DNA from: Gammaproteobacteria bacterium
Lineage (GTDB): Bacteria > Pseudomonadota > Gammaproteobacteria > Steroidobacterales > SZUA-146
Reading direction: 5' to 3'
Assembly: GCA_003228965.1 (NCBI GenBank)
Contig: QIGP01000357.1
Span: forward strand, 1 to 14,476
Length of the DNA stretch: 14,476 nt
Shown piece by piece: positions 1 through 7,791 of this stretch. The notes under the pieces are model-generated. The model was not told where the DNA came from. It made no database searches and saw nothing but the letters and a program-made list of their open reading frames with translations. The stretch's first letter is position 1; every line of letters starts with the position of its first letter. Made by a program: the position numbers and the translations under genes.

Positions 1-1018
1 CGATGCCAACCAGATCGCGTACGTGGTCGATGTGGTCGAGAACATGGCTTGTGTCGGCGAAAAAGAACGGCGTCTTGCTGCGGTATTCTTCGGTGAATTT
101 GTCCTTGGCGTCTTCGTCGTCATCGAGGCCAAGTGGCTCAAGATAGGCGGTGCGCGCATCGGTCAGTGCTGTGTAGTTGTCTCGAGAGGGCTGGTGGATG
201 AACGTTGAGCCGAAATTAATCATGATCAAACCACCGTTGGCGGCCAGGGCTTTGATCATGTCGTCGTCCATATTGCGTTCGAATCCGGGCGTGAAGTGTC
301 GTGCTGACGAATGCGAAGCAATTGCCGGCACTTTGACGATTTTCATGACGTCGTAGAAGGCGTCGTCTGATACGTGTGATATATCGACCATGACGCCAAT
401 GTCATTCATGGCGACAACAAGTTCTTCGCCGAACGGGCTTAAGCCGTTCCACTGACGTTCCGGATCGTAGGACGAGTCGCAAATGTGATTGCTTTTGGAG
501 TGCGTTAGCGTGATGTAGCGAATGCCGCGCTTGTAAAAGTGTTCGAGGTTGTCAAGTTTGCCATCGATGGGTGCGCCGTTTTCCATGCCCATTGGCAGTG
601 AAATAAGCCCTTTTCGTTGATGGTCCAGAAGGTCTTTGGTGCTGGTTGCTATAGCAAACTTCCCGGGCGCGCCGGCCGCGATGGCTTCGATGTCGTCAAT
701 TAGTTTATCGGCGAGCGCGGTGGCTGTGCCATCGGTTTCTTTTTCGGCAGGAATATAGATGGACATGAAGGGTGCGTTGAGTCCGCCTGCGATCGCTCGC
801 GGATAGTCAAAGTCGCCGTCTTCTGTGGCTTGGGACACGTCGGCCGGATTGTCTTCCAGACGGTAAGGAACGTCGATGTGAGTATCCACAATCAACATTT
901 TTTGTGCGAGCTGTAGACCGCGCTCCTCAGCAGTTTGTTCGCTGCCGAACCCGGTCGCGCAGGCGCTTAGTAGTGATAAGGAAAGGGTGAGAGTGAGTAC
1001 GTTAAAAGTGCGCTTCAT
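1..1018 (-). CDS. M19-family membrane dipeptidase, lipoprotein (3' end beyond window)
   Basis: Translating the minus strand from the ATG at 1018 gives 339 open codons that run off the left edge. The family (renal/membrane dipeptidase, peptidase M19) hydrolyses dipeptides with a binuclear zinc site. The expected ligands are visible: His47 and Asp49 in VDTHID, bridging Glu146 in GMENG, His215 in DISH and His236 in ASHS, with the family's 21-residue spacing between the two last histidines. The N-terminus has a charged start, a hydrophobic stretch and the lipobox LSAC ending at Cys20, so the mature protein should be a lipid-anchored envelope enzyme. A GAGGAA-like ribosome site precedes the ATG. 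The last conserved part of the barrel lies outside the window. It follows the S9 peptidase gene by about 120 bases on the same strand. The family call is secure; the dipeptide substrate is not known. Confidence 0.93.
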   Translation of the reverse strand, partial: MKRTFNVLTLTLSLSLLSACATGFGSEQTAEERGLQLAQKMLIVDTHIDVPYRLEDNPADVSQATEDGDFDYPRAIAGGLNAPFMSIYIPAEKETDGTATALADKLIDDIEAIAAGAPGKFAIATSTKDLLDHQRKGLISLPMGMENGAPIDGKLDNLEHFYKRGIRYITLTHSKSNHICDSSYDPERQWNGLSPFGEELVVAMNDIGVMVDISHVSDDAFYDVMKIVKVPAIASHSSARHFTPGFERNMDDDMIKALAANGGLIMINFGSTFIHQPSRDNYTALTDARTAYLEPLGLDDDEDAKDKFTEEYRSKTPFFFADTSHVLDHIDHVRDLVGI

Positions 1019-1141
1019 GGCAGGTTCCTCGAGTGCTGTTGGTGTTTTTCCTAAACTGGTTACTACGCTTGTGCGTACCGTGCGGGCGATCTGTCTGATA
1101 TTGGCCCGGAATTTGTGCGTCGGCCCCTTGGGTGCGAATCT

Positions 1142-3106
1142 CTACACACTCAATTGATCGTCATTGTACAATTTTAACGGCGTGTTAGTCGGGTCGTTCT
1201 GGCCCATTACTTTCAATAAGAACGCCAGCGATGTATTCATGAGTGTGATGATACTGTCTGCGCGTCTGAAGCCGTGACCTTCTCCGATCATTTGCACATA
1301 GCCGACGGGTACACCGTTCTTTTTAAGAGCGTTGACCATGGTTTCGGCCTGGTTCGGCGGAACCATTTTGTCTTCGGTGCCCTGGAAAAAAAGCACTGGA
1401 ACCCGTATTTGATCGGCAAAGAACAAGGGTGATCGGTCGCGGTAGAGTTTTTTGTCGTACGGACCGACCAGCGTGTCCGTGTAGCGTGCTTCAAATTTGT
1501 GCGTGTCCTTGATGAGCAGCGCAAGATCGCCAATTCCATACAGGCTAATGCCACCGGCAAAGAAGTCGGTAAAAGTTAGTGCACTAAGTACGGTGTAACC
1601 GCCTGCACTTCCACCCATGATGTAAACACGCCCAGGATGTGCCAAACCGCGATCGATTAGATATTGCGCGCCGTTCACACAGTCTTCCACATCAAATTTC
1701 CCCCATTGGCCGCGCAGGCTGTGGCGGAACGCGCGTCCGAATCCTGTGCTACCCCGATAGTTGACGTCTAGCACGGCAAATCCGCGCGACGTCCAGAACT
1801 GAATGCGTGGGTTGAGGCCGCTGCCGGTTGCGGTAGTAGGACCACCGTGGACGAGAACGATCAGGGGTGGCTTTTCCCCTTCGGCGAGTGTCGTGGTCGC
1901 GTTTTGCGGCGCGTAGTGAAACCCGTAAGCTAAAGTACCGGGCTGATTCTGTCCGGGTTTATCGGAACCTGCATTACCAAAAGTGATGGGTGATGCTCGC
2001 GATACCATGGCAGGGTCAAGTGAAATTTCACTCGCGCTTTGCAGCAACTGCGTAGTGACCTGAGGCTCTAAATGTACTCGAATAATGGCGTCAATCTGGT
2101 CCGGGCTTGCGGCGTGACAGACGATACCGTCCCCGTTGACCGCCAGGTGTTCTATTGCAGTTAACGACCACGGACTAATGTCGTAGTGTTTCCCTGAATG
2201 AGTATCGATGGAACATACTTGCCACAAGCCACCAGAACTATAGGCTCCAATGATGGTGTCCGGGTTTATGAAGCCGTAAGTGGACATGCCAAAAATCCAG
2301 TGCGGCATTGCGAGCTCACCTTGAATATCGGTGAGCTGGCTGACATTGCCTGAAGTGTCGCGCACGTACAGGTTCCACCAATTGCTCTGATCGCTGACAA
2401 AATAGAGTCGGTCGTCCGGTCCAAATTGGGGAGAGAATGCGGCGAACCCGGTGCTCACGACGGACACATTGCTTAAGTCATGCTCAGGACCTACCTCGGC
2501 AACCTGCAGCGTCGTTTCGTCCCACGGCATGTTGGGGTGTTTCCAGGACAGAAAGGCCAATTGCGAATAGTCCGGGTTGAATGCCGGGGAGCTGTAAAAA
2601 TCGGCGCCGTGGCAAATGGTTTTGAGTTCGCCTTTGGTAAGACATACGCTTCCCAAGAAGTTTTGCGGTTCTTCATTACCGCCGTGCTGCTCAACGACTA
2701 AAACAAGCCGGTCGCGGTTTATATCCAGTGCCATGTTGGTGAAACGCGTGTGTTCTTGTTGGTAAACGCACGTAATGTTGTCGTTATGAATGCGGTAAAT
2801 ACCCTGGTCACTGGCGTTGATGAAAAACACCTGTCCGTGACTCACAAGATAGGCACTGCCGCCGTATTCGTGTACGCGGCTGAGCACGTCGTACGGTGCT
2901 GGCGTCAAGTCCGTTTGTTGCCCTTGCGCATCGCTTACGACCAGAACGCTGCGGCCTAGTTCGGTTGGCCGACCCTCAAGCCAGTAGGTGTTTTCACCAT
3001 CTACACAAGGCTGGGCAAGCCTTATGCTGGCGCTTGCAAGTTTCTCGGGCGTTACAGGAGACGGCCAGGTGCCCGCAGCGGCGGTAGCTTTTGTAGATGG
3101 ATGCAT
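1142..3106 (-). CDS. S9-family prolyl oligopeptidase (acylaminoacyl/dipeptidyl peptidase type)
   Basis: A 654-residue protein with an N-terminal beta-propeller-like half (about residues 40-370) and a C-terminal alpha/beta-hydrolase domain (about 405-635). The catalytic triad is readable: nucleophile Ser500 in GGSAGGY, Asp579 in GTEDKMVPP and His611 in GEGHGF. The oxyanion motif HGGP is at 420-423. Length and architecture match S9C-like acylaminoacyl peptidases, which cleave short peptides and are gated by the propeller. There is no signal peptide, so it should be cytoplasmic. The start is supported by AGGAAA six bases upstream of the ATG. It lies 50 bases downstream of the NRDE-family gene on the same strand and may be co-transcribed. 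A role in intracellular peptide turnover is inferred; substrate preference (proline, acylated N-terminus) cannot be read from the sequence. Confidence 0.95.
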   Translation of the reverse strand: MHPSTKATAAAGTWPSPVTPEKLASASIRLAQPCVDGENTYWLEGRPTELGRSVLVVSDAQGQQTDLTPAPYDVLSRVHEYGGSAYLVSHGQVFFINASDQGIYRIHNDNITCVYQQEHTRFTNMALDINRDRLVLVVEQHGGNEEPQNFLGSVCLTKGELKTICHGADFYSSPAFNPDYSQLAFLSWKHPNMPWDETTLQVAEVGPEHDLSNVSVVSTGFAAFSPQFGPDDRLYFVSDQSNWWNLYVRDTSGNVSQLTDIQGELAMPHWIFGMSTYGFINPDTIIGAYSSGGLWQVCSIDTHSGKHYDISPWSLTAIEHLAVNGDGIVCHAASPDQIDAIIRVHLEPQVTTQLLQSASEISLDPAMVSRASPITFGNAGSDKPGQNQPGTLAYGFHYAPQNATTTLAEGEKPPLIVLVHGGPTTATGSGLNPRIQFWTSRGFAVLDVNYRGSTGFGRAFRHSLRGQWGKFDVEDCVNGAQYLIDRGLAHPGRVYIMGGSAGGYTVLSALTFTDFFAGGISLYGIGDLALLIKDTHKFEARYTDTLVGPYDKKLYRDRSPLFFADQIRVPVLFFQGTEDKMVPPNQAETMVNALKKNGVPVGYVQMIGEGHGFRRADSIITLMNTSLAFLLKVMGQNDPTNTPLKLYNDDQLSV

Positions 3107-3156
3107 AGTTTTCCTGCCGAAGGCGGGTGATAAATTGCTGACCCAGTTGTTAGAGC

Positions 3157-3933
3157 TTAAGTCGGGTGCACAATGCGAATTTGACTGGAACCTGTTATTT
3201 CGCCCAATTCGTTGTAGCGTCGCTCAGTCATCTCGATGTTGGATTTGGGTTGTCCCAGTACTCGCATAGTGCTTCGAGTGCCGTATTTTTCCCCAACGAT
3301 AAAGGCCGAAGAAAGAAATCGTTCCACGTCGAGTTCCACGCCCGTGTCTGGCAAGTCTTCGGGCTGCGCTACGTTTCTGCCACTCGTGACGTCCCAAAAT
3401 CCGTCGGGATGGCGATGACGCAACGCGCGCCGTAGTTCACCTTCGGCAGCCACTGTTTTGGGCCAGTGGTCGTCAAGACCTGCGTTTGAAAAAGCGTAGA
3501 TGCCGGAAGAAATCACGCGAGCAGAGCGGCTACTGCCGCGATTGGATAAAAAGCGTAACTCATGGTTTGAGCCGAACAGGTCGCCGAACAGCAGATTAAA
3601 ACCGGCGGTTTCTTCGCCCATTTTGCTGAGTTTTTGTTCCACTACGTCCAGTGATTCTTGCGCTTCAAGCACTTGAGTAACCAGCAGCCCGCGCGAAAGG
3701 CTGGCGGTTTGTTCAACGCCTCCTTCACGCACGTTGGTAACGGCGGCGAATCGACCGCCGGCCGTAATGCCGAGCCAGGTGCCACCCGCCTGTAGGTCGC
3801 GACCAGCGGCTATTTGAGTGTTGGGCCACCAGCCAAGTGCGCTTGTGGGTCTACCATGAAATTCGTCGCGATTAGCTACTAGTGCAAAGGGGTATTCAGC
3901 TGACGCCTCCCAGGCAAATGCAATTAAACACAT
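3157..3933 (-). CDS. NRDE/TANGO2-family protein
   Basis: A 258-residue protein starting MCLIAFAW. The second-position Cys and the NRDE signature (residues 21-24 in LVANRDEFHGRPT) define the NRDE (TANGO2) family. Other family marks are GTWLG (51-55), TNVRE (66-70) and YGTRS near 217. An upstream in-frame start at 4113 would add 60 low-complexity residues lying entirely within nudC; I reject it because the family begins at MC. The ATG sits only 2 bases beyond the nudC stop codon, so translational coupling is likely. TANGO2 homologues are linked to haem and acyl-lipid handling in eukaryotes, and the exposed Cys suggests an N-terminal nucleophile or ligand role, but the bacterial function is not established and nothing here settles it. 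Confidence 0.92.
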   Translation of the reverse strand: MCLIAFAWEASAEYPFALVANRDEFHGRPTSALGWWPNTQIAAGRDLQAGGTWLGITAGGRFAAVTNVREGGVEQTASLSRGLLVTQVLEAQESLDVVEQKLSKMGEETAGFNLLFGDLFGSNHELRFLSNRGSSRSARVISSGIYAFSNAGLDDHWPKTVAAEGELRRALRHRHPDGFWDVTSGRNVAQPEDLPDTGVELDVERFLSSAFIVGEKYGTRSTMRVLGQPKSNIEMTERRYNELGEITGSSQIRIVHPT

Positions 3934-3935
3934 GG

Positions 3936-4865
3936 CTATCGGCTGACAATCTCGGCCAGAGGAATGTCGCTGTCGAGGTTGAACCAGTGTTCGATCAGTC
4001 GGTAAGCAATGGACAGCGGCGGCGGCACCAGTTTCGGTCCGCTGGTTTCGCGTTCGATGATTTCTTCGCGCGTGAACCAGCGCACTTCCTCGAGTTCTTC
4101 GTCCGGATCGCACACAGGTTCAGCGCTCACTGTAGCGCTAAAGCCCAACATGAGTGAAGAAGGGAACGGCCAGGGTTGCGAAGAAAAGTAGCGAACTTCG
4201 CTTGCGCAGTGTCCGGTTTCTTCGGCAACTTCGCGGCGCACGGTGTCTTCGAGGCTCTCACCCGGTTCCACAAACCCAGCAATGGTTGAGTATCGGCCGG
4301 GAGGCCAGGACGCCTGGCGGCCAAGCAGTACACGGTCGTCGCGTGCGGCGAGCACAATAACAGCCGGGTCGCTGCGTGGAAATGAGCGGGCGTCGCAGCG
4401 GCTGCAGTCCAGTACGTGGCCAGCATCTTTGAGCGCCGCAGGGTTTCCGCACGTACCGCAAAAGCGGTGGCGGCGATGCCAGAACGACATGGCTTGTGCA
4501 TAGGCTGCTAACGCAGCTTCTGACTCGTCAAGCGCCATGCCAATGGTACGAAGCCCTTGAAAGTCGAAGTGAGCCACCGATTCAGGTGGGGACGGGCCGT
4601 CACCAAAATCCAGTGCAAAGCAGGCTGCACCGTCCACATCGCCTAACAAAATAGTTTGATCAAGATCGAAATCGCTGAGTTCTCCTGCCTTGAAAAAGTG
4701 CAGGCGTTGATCGGCCAGCGCACAGCGGTGTTGCCAGACCCCGACAAAACGTGTGTCGCGGTCCGCGAGTCGCTTTTGAACCCAGTTGGGATCTGTGCGC
4801 TTGTGAGCCAGTCTGTCGAACGCGTTGTCGACAAAAACGTTGTTACTGGAGTAATCGTTAGTCAT
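3936..4865 (-). CDS. nudC: NADH pyrophosphatase / NAD-RNA decapping hydrolase NudC
   Basis: A 309-residue Nudix hydrolase with the full NudC layout: an N-terminal domain (about 1-125), a zinc ribbon with Cys136, Cys139, Cys154 and Cys157, then the Nudix domain. The Nudix box runs from Gly197 to Gly218 with REVAEE at 211-216. The NudC-specific SQPWPFPSS follows at 229-237; this motif separates NADH hydrolases from other Nudix proteins. The family splits NAD(H) into NMN(H) and AMP and removes NAD caps from RNA 5' ends. The protein is somewhat longer than E. coli NudC (257 residues) because of a longer N-terminal part. No clear Shine-Dalgarno lies before the ATG, but it follows the RraA-family gene by 25 bases and is followed by the NRDE gene after 2 bases, so it is probably an inner operon gene. 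Confidence 0.96.
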   Translation of the reverse strand: MTNDYSSNNVFVDNAFDRLAHKRTDPNWVQKRLADRDTRFVGVWQHRCALADQRLHFFKAGELSDFDLDQTILLGDVDGAACFALDFGDGPSPPESVAHFDFQGLRTIGMALDESEAALAAYAQAMSFWHRRHRFCGTCGNPAALKDAGHVLDCSRCDARSFPRSDPAVIVLAARDDRVLLGRQASWPPGRYSTIAGFVEPGESLEDTVRREVAEETGHCASEVRYFSSQPWPFPSSLMLGFSATVSAEPVCDPDEELEEVRWFTREEIIERETSGPKLVPPPLSIAYRLIEHWFNLDSDIPLAEIVSR

Positions 4866-4890
4866 GAATTAGCCAATTAAACCGGGTTAC

Positions 4891-5385
4891 CTAAAAGGTG
4901 AGTTTTTTTGCTGATGTGACAATGCCGTCTTCGTCGCAGTACACAAAATGTCCCGGGACAAAGGTGACGCCTGCGAAAGTGACTTCGTCGTCGCGAGTGC
5001 CAGCGCCACGTTTGACGCTTTTGGCAGGATGAGTGCCCAGAGCCCTCACTCCTATGGACATAGCGTTAACGTCACGACTGTCTCGAATGCAGCCGTATAC
5101 AACGATGCCGGCCCAGTGATTGTCTATGGCCATTTGGGCTAACAGGTCACCAACCAGAGCGCAGCGCATGGAGCCGCCGCCATCTACTACCAATACACAG
5201 TCGTCGCCCGGTTCGCCAAGCGCCTGTTTTACCAAGACGTTGTCTTCGTGGACTTTTACGGTGGCAATCTGGCCGAAAAATGCAGGCAACGCGCCAAAGC
5301 TTTGAAATCCGGGTGTCGCAATGTTCAAGCCGCCGCCGTGGTCGTCGTACAAATCGGCGGTTTTGAAGTCTGGCGACTGTTTCAT
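4891..5385 (-). CDS. rraA: RraA-family protein (RNase E activity regulator / HMG aldolase-like)
   Basis: The 164-residue reading from the ATG at 5385 aligns end to end with the RraA fold (E. coli RraA is 161 residues): it opens MKQSPDFKTADLYDDHG and carries the core VVDGGGSMRCAL (66-77), YGCIRD (97-102) and VTFVPG (150-155). An in-frame TTG at 5409, overlapping the mscL stop, would add 8 residues; I prefer the ATG on family length, although neither start has a clear Shine-Dalgarno. RraA trims binds and inhibits RNase E in E. coli. Relatives that keep the Arg-Asp pair seen here (R101, D102) can be metal-dependent 4-hydroxy-4-methyl-2-oxoglutarate or oxaloacetate-type lyases, so the biochemical role is open. 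It lies 20 bases after mscL and 25 before nudC. Confidence 0.9.
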   Translation of the reverse strand: MKQSPDFKTADLYDDHGGGLNIATPGFQSFGALPAFFGQIATVKVHEDNVLVKQALGEPGDDCVLVVDGGGSMRCALVGDLLAQMAIDNHWAGIVVYGCIRDSRDVNAMSIGVRALGTHPAKSVKRGAGTRDDEVTFAGVTFVPGHFVYCDEDGIVTSAKKLTF

Positions 5386-5405
5386 GTTACGGGTGATCAA
5401 GCCAG

Positions 5406-5834
5406 TCAAACGTCAGACGTGCAAAAACCACAGCGCGTTGCTTCAAGAGGAATGTTGTTCATGCAGCGCGGACAGGCTTTGGTCGTGGGCTCTGCGGCTA
5501 CTTCAGCCTGCTTGCGACTGTTGATGGCTTTAACGACCAGGAAAATCGCAAACGCGACGATGACGAAGTCGATAATGGTCTGAACAAAGTTGCCATACTT
5601 AAGCGCGGCAGCTCCGGCTTCCTCGGCGGCTGCAAGCGTTGCGTACTGATCGCCTGACATGCTGACAAACAAAGTTGTGAAATCGACTCCGCCGGTAATT
5701 TTGCTCAGTGTGGGCATGAGCATGTCGCCCACAAAGGAAGCGACGATTTTACCGAAGGCGCCACCAAGAACAATGCCGATGGCCATATCCATCACGTTTC
5801 CACGCATGGCAAACTCTTTAAATTCCTGGAGCAT
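5406..5834 (-). CDS. mscL: Large-conductance mechanosensitive channel MscL
   Basis: A 142-residue MscL with the usual amphipathic N-terminal helix ([12 protein letters not shown]), a pore-lining first membrane helix (about 15-40, glycine-rich [11 protein letters not shown]), a periplasmic loop and a second membrane helix (about 82-104). The channel opens under membrane tension to release solutes during osmotic downshock. The C-terminal tail carries CPRC (Cys121, Cys124) and CGFC (Cys135, Cys138), a likely zinc knuckle that E. coli MscL lacks but a subset of homologues has. AGAGGA lies seven bases before the ATG. It is the first gene of the minus-strand run and is divergent from yadG across a 240-base gap. 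Function of the core channel is secure; the role of the Cys tail is unknown. Confidence 0.96.
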   Translation of the reverse strand: MLQEFKEFAMRGNVMDMAIGIVLGGAFGKIVASFVGDMLMPTLSKITGGVDFTTLFVSMSGDQYATLAAAEEAGAAALKYGNFVQTIIDFVIVAFAIFLVVKAINSRKQAEVAAEPTTKACPRCMNNIPLEATRCGFCTSDV

Positions 5835-5997
5835 GTTCAGTCCTCTTGTTGGTGTTTTGGTTGGTCTGCTGTGGCGCTCAGGCCGTGCCGGAAGATAATC
5901 TAAAATCTACCCGGTGAGTACCCTTGGATTATTCTCTTCTTGAACTCGAATAGCAACGTGTGAACGGCTTGTGAAACCTGTTCTGGCTGAGCCTGCA

Positions 5998-6006
5998 TGT
6001 TATGAT
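5998..6006 (+). promoter_or_regulatory. Extended -10 promoter candidate for yadGH
   Basis: TATGAT at 6001-6006 differs from the sigma-70 -10 consensus by one base and is preceded by TG one base upstream (5998-5999), the extended -10 arrangement that tolerates a poor -35. No good -35 is visible. A start near 6013 would leave a leader of about 60 bases before the yadG ATG. Predicted by eye only. Confidence 0.4.
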
Positions 6007-6074
6007 TCGCCACGATTTAGACTCAGATTCGGTCGTCTGTTCAGATGGCCCGAGACCACCAAAAGTTATTGACT

Positions 6075-7001
6075 ATGAATGCACTGACCATCACTGGCCT
6101 GAAGAAAACCTACGACAACTCAATTAAAGCACTCAACGGCATCGATTTGACCGTGGAGCAGGGCGATTTTTTTGCGGTACTGGGGCCGAACGGCGCGGGC
6201 AAGACGACCGCCATCGGCATCGTCAGTTCGCTGGTCACGGCGACTGAAGGTTCCGTTAAGGTGTTCGACTACGATTTGAACACGCACAAAGAGCAGGCCA
6301 AAGCGTGTATTGGCCTGGTGCCCCAGGAAATTAACTTCAACCAGTTTGAGCCATTGCTCAATATTGTGATGAATCAGGCAGGCTACTACGGAATTTCTCG
6401 CGGCGAAGCCCTGAAGCGGGCGGAAAAGTACCTTGGAGAGCTGCAGCTATGGGATCGCAGGGCGGATATTTCGCGCGGTCTGTCCGGCGGTATGAAGCGG
6501 CGCCTTATGATTGCCCGTGCTTTGATGCACGAACCTCGTCTGCTCATTCTGGATGAACCTACCGCGGGTGTTGATATCGAAATTCGCCGCAGCATGTGGC
6601 GGTTTTTGCGCAAGCTCAACGAGCAGGGCACAACCATTATTTTGACTACACACTACCTTGAAGAAGCGGAAAATCTGTGTCGCAACGTAGCGATTATCGA
6701 TAAAGGTCGCATTATCGTAAACGATCGTATGTCGAACGTACTACGCAAACTACACGTGCAAACCTTTTTGCTCACCAGCGTGCAGCCGTTGCCGTCGAAC
6801 ATGACGATCAACGGCTTTGTAACGCGACGTGTGGACGACCTGACGCTTGAAGTCGATATGACCTCGGAGCAGAATCTGAACCAGCTGTTCAGCGAACTCA
6901 CTCCCGCCAACATTGAGGTAGAAAGTATGCGAACAAAAAGTAATCGTCTGGAAGAGCTGTTTATCCGGCTGATCGATGTCAAAGACGAGCAGGAGAGTTA
7001 G
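6075..7001 (+). CDS. yadG: ABC transporter ATP-binding protein YadG
   Basis: A 308-residue ATPase starting MNALTITGLKKTY, the same length as E. coli YadG and closely similar through the whole chain. Walker A is GPNGAGKTT (37-45), the Q-loop Gln is at 84, the signature LSGGM at 136-140, Walker B LLILDE at 156-161, and the H-loop His is at 193. The C-terminal RLEELF-type segment seen in ABC-2 export ATPases is present. An ATG 30 bases upstream (6045) is in frame, but family alignment favours 6075; neither has a strong Shine-Dalgarno. The next gene starts one base after the stop, so the two are surely one operon and form an ABC-2 exporter at the inner membrane. The substrate of YadGH is not known. 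Confidence 0.95.
   Translation: MNALTITGLKKTYDNSIKALNGIDLTVEQGDFFAVLGPNGAGKTTAIGIVSSLVTATEGSVKVFDYDLNTHKEQAKACIGLVPQEINFNQFEPLLNIVMNQAGYYGISRGEALKRAEKYLGELQLWDRRADISRGLSGGMKRRLMIARALMHEPRLLILDEPTAGVDIEIRRSMWRFLRKLNEQGTTIILTTHYLEEAENLCRNVAIIDKGRIIVNDRMSNVLRKLHVQTFLLTSVQPLPSNMTINGFVTRRVDDLTLEVDMTSEQNLNQLFSELTPANIEVESMRTKSNRLEELFIRLIDVKDEQES
6991..6995 (+). promoter_or_regulatory. Shine-Dalgarno that selects the TTG start of yadH
   Basis: AGGAG at 6991-6995 lies inside the last codons of yadG and ends seven bases before a TTG at 7003. The upstream in-frame ATG at 6976 has no such site, so the TTG is the better start. Confidence 0.65.
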
Positions 7002-7002
7002 G

Positions 7003-7782
7003 TTGAGCAATACACTCGCGGTCAACTGGGTTGGCTATAAAACGCTGGTACGCAAAGAAATTACGCGTATTTTACGCATCTGGATTCAGACATTGGTGCC
7101 GCCGTGCATCACCATGACATTGTACTTTGTCATTTTTGGCAATCTCATAGGGTCCCGAATTGGCGAGATGGGTGGTTACAGTTACATGCAGTACATTGCC
7201 CCCGGACTCATCATGATGTCGGTCATTAGCAGCTCCTACGGCAACGTCGTGTCTTCGTTTTTCGGCGCCAAGTTTGGTAACTACATTGAAGAAATAACAG
7301 TTTCTCCACTGGCTAACATTACCGTGCTGTTGGGCTTCATCACGGGTGGTCTTGTGCGAGGGCTTTGTGTCGGTCTCATTGTGAGCTGCGTTGCGCTCTT
7401 TTTTACTGACATTGAAGTTCAGCACCCGTGGATAACCTTGTCGGTGGTTGTGCTTACTTCCATCGTGTTTTCCATGGCAGGATTCATTAACGCCATTTTC
7501 GCCAAAAACTTTGAAGGGATATCCGTTATTCCTACCTTTGTGTTAACACCTTTAACCTATCTCGGCGGCGTGTTTTACTCGATCAATCTGCTGCCGGAGT
7601 TTTGGCAAAACGTGTCCAGAGCCAACCCCATTCTTTACATGGTGAATGGTTTTCGATACGGCTTTTTGGGCGAATCTGATATTGGCATTGGCACCGCTTA
7701 CGCCATAATTATTGCCTTTGTTATTCTGCTGGGCGTGTTTTGCGTGCATTTGCTGAATAAAGGTACGGGTATTCGAAGCTAG
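7003..7782 (+). CDS. yadH: ABC-2 type transporter permease YadH
   Basis: A 259-residue permease from the TTG at 7003 (E. coli YadH is 256). It has about six hydrophobic segments, the LVPPCITMTLYFVIFG first helix, and the ABC-2 signature region LTPLTYLGGVFYSI (about 181-194). It ends in a basic Arg-Ser tail like its E. coli counterpart. An ATG at 6976 would add nine residues (SKTSRRVRL) overlapping yadG, but only the TTG has an AGGAG at proper spacing. It partners YadG; together they should form a half-transporter dimer exporting an unknown substrate. Its stop lies nine bases from the stop of the convergent PLP enzyme, leaving no room for a separate terminator. Confidence 0.94.
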   Translation: MSNTLAVNWVGYKTLVRKEITRILRIWIQTLVPPCITMTLYFVIFGNLIGSRIGEMGGYSYMQYIAPGLIMMSVISSSYGNVVSSFFGAKFGNYIEEITVSPLANITVLLGFITGGLVRGLCVGLIVSCVALFFTDIEVQHPWITLSVVVLTSIVFSMAGFINAIFAKNFEGISVIPTFVLTPLTYLGGVFYSINLLPEFWQNVSRANPILYMVNGFRYGFLGESDIGIGTAYAIIIAFVILLGVFCVHLLNKGTGIRS

Positions 7783-7791
7783 TTCCAGAAT

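Noticed and set aside
3934..4113. N-terminal extension of the NRDE gene from an upstream start at 4113
   Set aside because: The extra 60 residues lie wholly inside nudC in another frame and are unlike the family, which begins at Met-Cys.
4127..4501. Long open frame of 124 codons inside nudC on the same strand
   Set aside because: It overlaps the well-supported NudC zinc ribbon and Nudix box; its composition is that of a shifted frame.
7783..7791. Bidirectional terminator between yadH and the PLP-enzyme gene
   Set aside because: Only nine bases separate the stops and no stem followed by a T run is visible.
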